From: Clavaria fumosa
Lineage: Eukaryota; Basidiomycota; Agaricomycetes; Agaricales; Clavariaceae
Length of the DNA: 64,000 nucleotides
Reading direction: 5' to 3'
Assembly: GCA_951802425.1 (NCBI GenBank)
Contig: OX637800.1
Coordinates: forward strand, 2,604,001-2,668,000
Positions 57,155 through 64,000 of this stretch are shown here, piece by piece (positions within the stretch are counted from its first letter, which is position 1; each line of letters opens with the position of its first letter). A model generated the notes under the pieces. The model searched no databases, was not told where the DNA came from, and saw nothing but the letters and a program-made list of their open reading frames with translations. Both the position numbers and the translations under genes were made by a program.

Positions 57155-59560
57155 CTACCAAAAAGGAGACATGTGAGATTGATCCTGCTGCCTGCAATCA
57201 AATAACACTCTGCATTCCATCTTCATCCCATTTGTGCAGAGCCATCCCTTGAGCCGGACAAGAAAGATGTGCCGTCCGGACGGCGCACTCACAGCAGGAA
57301 GGATGCTGTGACCAGAATGGCCCTCGGAGCGTGTCACTAGCACGCCAGTCAGCGCATTGTACACCTCCACGGTCCCGTCTTGGTGCCCAGAGACAATGTG
57401 TATGTCTCGCAGCCAAGACACAGAAGTCACGCCTGACAAGGCGGAGATAGTCTGCAAGCCTGCATTCCATTCTTCCTTAATGCCACTCAGCACGTCACCT
57501 CGTTGGGAAAGCGGGTACGTCCCGCAGACCAGCGACTTCCTTGGAGTGAAAGGCAGTACTGAGACATGGAGCTGTAGTGGGGAATCACAAATGAACTCGA
57601 AGGCATTCGGGATAAATTGCTCCGCATCGATGAACATGCGAACAAGCCAGTTATCGCTGTGGGCCTGGACCTTCTGCAAAGCAAGCCCCGTGTAAGTATT
57701 CACGAACGAGAGTCGTAGGAGAATACTCACTTCAAGCCACTCCGTCGCTTTGTGCAGCAGAGGGATTGCACAATCCAAGTGACCAAGAAGGCTCAGCGCC
57801 TCTACCCAGAAGATCAGGCCTTCTCGTGCAAAGCGTCGCAGCTCGACCATGAGTGGGTCATCGGGTCTCGTTTCCAAGGTTCGTCATAAATGTCACGCCC
57901 AAAAAGTGCATGCACACTCCAACGCGCCGCCTTTCTTACGACCGCGCACCTCGTCGGGCTGCGCCCATCAGCATCGGGCAAAAGGTCACAAATATTCTGC
58001 TTCAGCTCCTGGTTCATCAGAAGTAGACATCTGTGTGAGAGCTGGGCATATTGCTGTACGCGATCGACAAAAAGGCCTTCGTCACTCTCTTCGGCGAGAT
58101 CAGATGATCACGGAATGCGTCTCCACGGGACCGCCCTCTGGGACTTTCAGCACTGGCAAGAGTGGATTTAACACCTTGCCGACTGTGCTCAGGTTCCGAA
58201 TAACTGCATCGGGTTCTACAGAAAGTAGATCAAAGTGGGCCTGCGGCGTGAGAGGGTTATCCACGAGGACGACGGAAGCAATGACTTCAGCAGCAACGGG
58301 CCGCTCCTTCGGGAAAGAACCTTCAAGTAGGTTGTTGTACAGCTTCTTCAGGCTTCCCGGTCCCGACTCATATTCACTACCTTCCGTCGATTCACCGCCG
58401 CCAAGCCATGTCTTCCGCTCGATGCTGGGCGTCCTCGAGCTGTCACTGTCATCACTCGCGTCGACAATCTCCTTCAACCGCTGCTCGGGCTTTGATACGT
58501 GTAAAGAGAAGACGCGAGAGCACACAATAGCAGCGAAGATGAACAATCCGGAGCTCTTCAGTGCCAGGGCCTTCACATCGTGTGGATCCGGGAACTTCGG
58601 GTCGGTAAAAGTGCTTTCCTGGGCGAGTGTTCGAAACCTGTGACCGATAAACGTCTCGAGATCCTTTCGCACCTCTTCCGGTGGCTCTGTGATCAGATCG
58701 AGCACATCCGGAGATATGTTCTCAAATGCAGAGGATAGTTCATTCCTGGTCTGGCTTGTGATCAGGGATTTGATCTGAGGCAGCAAGTCTTTGAGACCAG
58801 CCGCCAGCACCCGGATGAGAGGAGACATCCTCGGCCCTCGAAATTCATCAAGCGCATCGATCACCATAAGAATCGGCTGGTCGATGGCCGCAGACCGGAT
58901 CGGCTGCACGATCAGCCGCCCTAACTGCTGCTGCAACTGTTCCCCCTGGACGACGTCGGTCGTCTTCAGACACAGCACGACCTCGGCAAACTTCGGCAGG
59001 CGCCCGGCAAGCTGGTACGCGAGGGCGGGGAAGGGATGGTCGAGGCTGCGGACACCTTCGACCTTGCCCCGTCTGCAGAAATACCGCGCGCAAAGGCGGC
59101 CGGTCTTATCTGCGGACGGCGCGACGGTCTGTGCAATCATCGACTTCCCGCAGCCGGCCGGTCGGTGCATCCAGTTTACCTGGCGCTTGTCGTCCTTCAG
59201 CCATGCTTGGAGCTTCCTGATGACGGGCTCGCGGGTGCCCGACAGACAACGGTCAACGTCGTATCCAAGGATGGATTCGTCAAGCCACAGGAAATTCTTG
59301 AGTTTCACTAATGATCAACCAACTATCAATCAGCCGGGCTATGATGCAACCGTTGACATACGCACCTTCTTTCTATATCGGCGCGAGTGAGACTAGCGTT
59401 GTGAGATATCTCGATAACAGCCAATGAGTCACCCACCAAAACGTCAAACTGCATTTTATGATTGTTGAAGCCAGTCTTAACCTAGAAGAAGGGATCCCTC
59501 AAGTCATGAACCCAGAATGAGAGTATATGTGACCTACCCGATAACGCTCGACGATGTGTT
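57155..59560 (-). pseudogene. decayed NACHT NLR-type gene with residual WD40 region
   Basis: Minus strand. The N-terminal exons (KNYVQQIQHIVERYR; VKTGFNNHKMQFDVLVGDSL) lead into 59302-58100: LWLDESILGYDVDRCLSGTREPVI, Walker A RPAGCGKSMIA, Walker B MVIDALDEF, SLITSQT. Near 58100 the frame is lost; matching family sequence continues in two other frames (SFRDHLISPKR, then LFVDRVQQYAQLSHRCLLLMNQELKQNICDL), so at least two indels are present. Another frame change lies near 57880. The last part (57877-57155) keeps WVEALSLLGHLD, an intron near 57675-57732, and only one weak WD40-like repeat (GVTSVSWLRDIHIVSGHQDGTVEVYNALTG). It represents a different NLR subfamily from the gene at 51965. Confidence 0.75.
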
Positions 59561-59599
59561 GGATTTGCTGTACATAATTCTTTATCTGGTCCTGATCTT

Positions 59600-60712
59600 G
59601 GGCAACAACTCGGTGGTGGGGGAGGGATAATAAGGGTTGGGGGTGGTGCTGGTGCTGGTGCTGGTGCTGGTGCTGGTGGTGGCGGCGGCTGCTTGGTACG
59701 AGACGCCGTCGTCACCCAAGTCGTCCCTGTCGTGTGTTCGCCCAGCTCACCCGATGCGTAGCCGGAGGGCTTGCGACTGTGGCGCTTGCCGCCCTGCCCG
59801 TGCGCATGATTACCATTAATACTGATGTTGTTGCCGTTGGGGTGCGCAAGCGATGTCGCCGGCTGCTGTGGGTGCTTGGGGTCTACGTCTGGCACGCGCT
59901 TGTACACGCGGACCTCGTAGCCCAGTTCCTCGGCACTCTCGATGGGCTGATACAGCGGCGACGACGTCACGAGGACGCGTCGGCTGATGCGCCGCCCGCG
60001 CTCGAGGATGAGCGCAAGGGCAGCGTGGGACATGTGCCTCTGCTTGTTGTGGTGAGTGTGTAGCGATGCTTTCGCAGGTAATTAAGGAAACCGATAAGAA
60101 TATTAGAGCTGGAGTGGCCGTGGTTGGTCAGCCACAGACAAGTGCAGGAGCACTAGAGAGGAAAGAACGTACTGATCGATGAAGACGTGGATCAAGGGGT
60201 CCGGCGGCTGCGGCGCCGGGAGGCTAGCGTCGACTTTGGCAGGGCTTACAGGGGAGTCGTTGGCTAGGACGGCAGCGAGAGACGCCGCGTCCTCCGGGAA
60301 CAGCAGGCGCAACTTGTGCGCGAGAGTGCGAAGCTGGAGAGTCTGGGGCTCGGCGGGGATCGTGAGGGGTATACGGAGCGATGGCGTGGACCGGCTGCGA
60401 CGCGGGCCGGAGTCGCCCTCGACAGCGGTGGCCGCGGCGCGTTGGCTCTGCTTGTCTGCGTGATTGCGCGGGGGTGTCCCCGGAGTCGATTTGTAGGGCA
60501 GGTAGTTGAGGGCGCGGAAGACCGATGTCCATGAGCCGAGATCAGGCTGTTCTGGGTGAAGAAAAGGATAAGCGATGGCGTGCAACGGAAGAAGCGAGCT
60601 CACCGTCGGAGGTAGGGTCGCTGATAACAGAATAAGAAGAGAAAGGACTGGGGTAGTGGCGACTTGATGGAGTCGGCTGAACCGCTGAACTTGGAGAATG
60701 AAGCATAATCAT
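59600..60712 (-). CDS. 5' portion of an NYN-like (PIN-fold RNase) domain gene, apparently truncated
   Basis: ATG 60712 (MIMLHSPSSAVQ); a 52-nt intron (about 60552-60603) joins ...DPTSD to EQPDLGSWTSVFRALNYLPYKS. The exon ends PDPLIHVFID and continues after a second intron with HSNILIGFLNYL, the usual start of the fold (hhIFIDxSNI). A third block gives MSHAALALILERGRRISRRVLVTSSPLYQP and YEVRVYKRVPD. The frame between the last two blocks is not resolved. Past a Ser/Gly linker (SGYASGELGEHTTGTTWVTTASRTKQ) the sequence becomes a Pro-Ala microsatellite (59640-59690). The expected second half of the nuclease domain (a conserved ATGD-type segment) is absent: NLR exons follow instead. Confidence 0.5.
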
Positions 60713-61075
60713 ACAAGTTTGAGATGGAAAGATTGACGAGCGAGGAGGGAACGTGTTCGAGGCGTGGACAGCAAGCGAGAACGGTTGGTTGGCAGCAAGA
60801 AAAAAAAGACATGACCAAATTTCCAAAAGTTGTCACATTTCAGAAGAAGGGTGGGTCACATGTACAGCCACCGATCACAGCCAAATGCCATTGCAATGCT
60901 AACTGCTTTGCTGGGTGCAATCCGTACAGAGAAAAAGCGACGAACGGCAAACGAAACGACGAGCGGATCACTTCCGTCGCTCCACCAGCGCATGGGTCAA
61001 GAGCGTCTATTAGCTGGCAAAAACCCTGAGCAAAGAAGGCCGGGGGCAGCTCCAACAGCAATCGCTTTGTCACAC
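60713..61075. other. intergenic, upstream of the NYN-like gene
   Basis: About 360 bases, no gene supported. Short frames on both strands lack domains. Confidence 0.4.
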
Positions 61076-61322
61076 GGTATTTTATTGTTTGTAATTGTTG
61101 ATGAGTTGTTTGACATTGTTGAATCAATGACTTCTTTCGGGTAAGAGAGGAATATGAAGATCTACAACTCATCTAGTACACACCTCACTCTCTTATAAAA
61201 TTTGGACAATGAATACTATTAGTAGCTGTAAACAAATGACTAGAAATTCTGTTGAGCTTACTATCAAAGACTGAGCATGAGTAACTTACACGATGAGTGA
61301 TGCTTACATTAACATCCGAATA
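61076..61322. repeat. interspersed ~250-bp repeat (copy B), uninterrupted
   Basis: Aligns to 43163-43281 plus 51287-51416. At the KDZ target point it reads CACCTCACTCTCTTATAAAATTTGG (junction 61184-61191), with a single copy of the 8 bases that are duplicated around the transposon. It serves as a natural empty site. Confidence 0.82.
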
Positions 61323-61425
61323 CTGATACACAAACGCCACATACGGTAAACCAAGCCTCATTGCTACGGTAAATCAGCTTAGTGTCATTTACCATTGCCA
61401 ATTTACCAGTCAGGTGCTGCAACGA

Positions 61426-61500
61426 CAATCGTTTCAGGGTAGTCGTTTTCAGGGCCACTCGTTTTCAGGGTTAGTCGCGCCTCACTGACGTTATAAAGCG
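61426..61500 (+). promoter_or_regulatory. promoter of the Xaa-Pro aminopeptidase gene: three TCGTTTTCAGGG repeats and a TATA box
   Basis: TCGTTTCAGGG, TCGTTTTCAGGG and TCGTTTTCAGGG occur in close succession (about 61428-61471), followed by TTATAAAG (61491-61498), 57 bp upstream of the ATG. The repeats look like a reiterated factor site; the factor is unknown. Confidence 0.5.
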
Positions 61501-61554
61501 ACCATCGCAAGAGACCCAGAGGGTGCTCACTCACTCACTCGCCTTACTCTCCCA

Positions 61555-63661
61555 ATGTCGCTCTACCCAGGTGAGTACTAATTTCCATCCATCTCATCCC
61601 ATTCCCATTCACCCGCTTCTCCAACCCCAGCCCGCGTACACGCCCGCAAGACCTTCTCCCACCTCCTCTCCCTCCTCCCAGGCGAGCACACCAAAAGCAC
61701 CCACATCATCCTCCTCTCCGGCGGCGTCACCGAGTTCAGAAACGACACAGACCGCGAGCTCTCCTTCCGCCAAGAGTCCAACTTCTTCTACCTCACAGGC
61801 TGCCATGTCCCCGGCGCGCACCTCCTCCTCTCCTACACGCGCCCCCCCACCCCGTCCGCCCTCGCAGACCCGGCTATCCACTCCCATCTCTTCATCCCCG
61901 CCCCCAACCCCGCCGACCTCATGTGGAGCCCGCCCCCCCCGGACCTCCCCACCGCAGCGCGCACCCACGACGTAGACCGCGTCTCCCACTCCGACGCCTT
62001 CCCCCAAGCCCTCACCGCCCTCACCCGCGCCGGCCCCGGCCCCGTCCTCCTGCACCACCTCCCCCACTCCCCCCTCTTCCCCTCGCCCCACCCCAATTGG
62101 GACGCCCCAGACGCCGTGTCCACCGACAAGTACCTCCTCCCGGCCCTGCACCGCGCCCGGCTCATCAAGACCCCCGAGGAGGTCGCCCTCATCCGCCACG
62201 CCAACGCCATCAGCTCGCGCGCGCACGAGGTCGTCATGCGCGTGCTCGGCCTCGGCGTCAGCGCCCTCACGCACGATTTGAACCACCCGTCCCACGTCGC
62301 CGACGACCCGAGGCCCAGCCTGCCCAGTGAATGGCTCATCACCAAAGAATACGAGGCCGAGGCCCTGTTCGTCGCGAGCTGCAGGCGCGAAGGGTCAGTC
62401 TCCCCCCTTCCTCATCCCCACCCGCTCCGCGCTCTAACACCTTCTTGACACACACCATGCTGTCACCCCCCTCAGCGCCGTGCTGCAAGCCTACCTCCCG
62501 ATCGTGGCAGGATCCGTCCGCGCAGCCACGCTGCACTACTGCTGCAACGACCGCGAACTCGCATGGGGCCCCGTAGCCACGCATGAGCACGTCAACGACG
62601 CCTGCACCGGCGCCCTCGGCGCCATCCCGTCCCACGCCCCGCACGTCCCCCCGGAGAAGCGCGAACTGCACCCACAAGTCCTGCTGATCGACGCAGGCTG
62701 CGAATGGAGCTGCTACGCAAGCGATAGTACGTCCCCCACCCCTACCTCACGCCTCTCCAGAGCCTAACGCCGGCCCCCCCCCGACGCAGTCACGCGCACC
62801 ATGCCCGTCGGCAACGGCGGCAGGTTCACGAAGGAGGCAGGCGAGATATACGACCTCGTGCGCGACATGCAGACAGTGCGTCTTATTTTCTTTTTCTTTT
62901 TGTTTTGTGGGGGGGGAGGTCCAACCCTATACGCGTCCCGCACACTGACACCCCGCTTCGCAGCACGCCATGGGCATCATCAAGGCCGGCATCCACTGGG
63001 ACGACGTGCACCTCCTAACACACCGCGTCCTCGTGCGCGGGCTCCTCCGCCTCGGCATCCTCAAAGCACCTCCATCCCCGTCCCCATCCTCCGCAGCAGC
63101 AGCAGGCACACCCGACGCAGCAGAAGCCACACTCCTCCTCTCGGGCATAACCACCGCCTTCTACCCCCACGGCCTCGGCCACTCGCTCGGGCTCGACGTG
63201 CACGACGTGCCGAGCGCGAGCAAGCCCACGGACCCGGCAGAGCGCGGCCGCGGCCGCGGCGTCGGCGCCGCCCACGAGCGCATCTACGAGTTCCTGCGTC
63301 TGCGGCGCACCCTCGAGGCGGGCATGGTCCTCGTGCGTCGTTGTCTTCTTCTCTTCTGTGCCCCCCCCCCTCTCTCCGCAGCACTGACCCGCCTCCGGAC
63401 CTCCAGACAGTCGAGCCGGGGTGCTACTTCCACCCGCACCTGCTCGCAGCAGTGCGCGACTCGCCACACGTCGACCACGCCGTGCTCGCGCGCTACGAGA
63501 CCGGCGTCGGCAGCAGCAGCAGCAGTGGCAACAGCGCCGGCGTCGGCGGCGTGCGCATCGAGGACGTCGTGCTCGTCACGCCCGACGGGCACGAGCGGCT
63601 GTCGACCGTGCGCAGCGACCGCGCGTGGGTCGAGGCGCTGTGTGGCGGGCGGGCGCCGTGA
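61555..63661 (+). CDS. Xaa-Pro aminopeptidase/dipeptidase (M24B family)
   Basis: ATG 61555 (MSLYPARVHARK). Introns 61571-61630, 62394-62475, 62727-62789, 62876-62963 and 63333-63406; about 580 residues. The N-terminal domain has FRNDTDRELSFRQESNFFYLTGC, the aminopeptidase P N-domain signature. The pita-bread catalytic domain has the metal ligands: LLIDAGCEW (Asp), then Asp of SDITRTMPV, FYPHGLGHSLGLDVHD (His), TVEPGCYF (Glu) and VRIEDVVLVT (Glu). It removes N-terminal residues preceding proline or splits Xaa-Pro dipeptides, with two Mn/Zn ions. The coding region is very GC-rich and carries two low-complexity inserts (PSPSPSSAAAAG; GSSSSSGNSAG). All ligands are present, so it should be active. 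Confidence 0.9.
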
Positions 63662-64000
63662 TGCGCGCGCGGCGCGCAAGGAGGGGGGGCAACGTTAGAC
63701 CGCTTGGGCCCCCTGTCTGAGTCCGTCCGGGCCTGTAGGAGGTACGATTTTTTAAAAAGAAAAAAAGGGCAACGTGTAACAATTGTGTTGTGAATTTCGC
63801 CCAATGGATGGTCAGTGGCGTGTGTGTAGCTACACAAGTGAGAAAATGTCCTCCTCCTGGGCATAGTGCGCGGTACTGTCCTTGAGCGGTGTCTGTAAGG
63901 TGGTTTGTGTTGGACAGGTTTGGCCATGGCCCTTGTGCAAAGTGTGGCAACACCTGGATACTATATGCTGTTGCATCACATCAGAGACTTGGCCAGAACA
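63662..64000. other. 3' region of the aminopeptidase gene, to the window edge
   Basis: 339 bases, no supported gene. The long minus-strand frames overlapping it are shadows of the GC-rich coding strand. Confidence 0.4.

Noticed and set aside
1..64000. tRNA or rRNA genes
   Set aside because: No cloverleaf-compatible A/B box pair or conserved rRNA stretch was noticed by eye; a covariance-model scan would be needed to exclude them.

Overview
The window is nuclear DNA of a filamentous fungus, most likely an Agaricomycete (mushroom-forming basidiomycete). The support is: many short GT-AG introns (mostly 45-70 nt) in almost every gene; a chromodomain Ty3/gypsy retrotransposon, a DIRS-like reverse transcriptase and a KDZ DNA transposon, a combination typical of mushroom genomes; and fungal NLR-like and TPR-CHAT genes. 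No tRNA, rRNA or CRISPR array was recognised.

Layout. (1) 1-8795: two nested Ty3/gypsy elements, both on the minus strand. A complete 5.9-kb element (912-6806, 305-bp LTRs, target duplication GGCGG) sits inside the gag gene of an older element whose 5' LTR is at 8234-8795 and whose pol runs off the left edge. (2) 8976-9796: a TA-flanked inverted-repeat (MITE-like) element. (3) 10140-18499: an NB-ARC/TPR STAND ATPase followed by a C2-TPR-CHAT protease-like protein, both plus strand. (4) 19710-21497: a solitary DIRS-type RT/RNase H gene. (5) 21762-42776: a housekeeping block with MID1 (Ca2+ channel subunit), MAM3/CNNM, MAK21/NOC1, a bifunctional lysine-ketoglutarate reductase/saccharopine dehydrogenase, a dynamin-like GTPase and a low-complexity Ser/Pro-rich protein. 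(6) 43282-51278: an 8.0-kb KDZ transposon with 335-bp TIRs and an 8-bp target duplication, carrying three genes. Its transposase is interrupted by a 1.05-kb palindromic MITE. (7) 51965-60712: an NLR gene (NACHT plus 13 near-identical WD40 repeats), a decayed NACHT-NLR on the other strand, and the 5' part of an NYN-like gene joined to it. (8) 61555-63661: an Xaa-Pro aminopeptidase.

How the parts relate. The two ends of the window are accessory: signalling ATPases of the type used in fungal heterokaryon incompatibility and innate immunity, embedded in transposable elements. The middle is a conserved core. The repeats show a shared mutational signature: every LTR-LTR and TIR-TIR difference found is a CpG transition, and the only in-frame stop in the gypsy pol is consistent with CGA to TGA. 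This implies CpG methylation of repeats in this genome. The 13-repeat WD40 array (54781-56418) varies between repeats at only a few codons, the pattern known from Podospora het-E-type recognition genes, and is the strongest candidate for a self/non-self recognition locus.

Exon structures were read by eye from splice signals, phase and family expectation. They are proposals, not transcript evidence.
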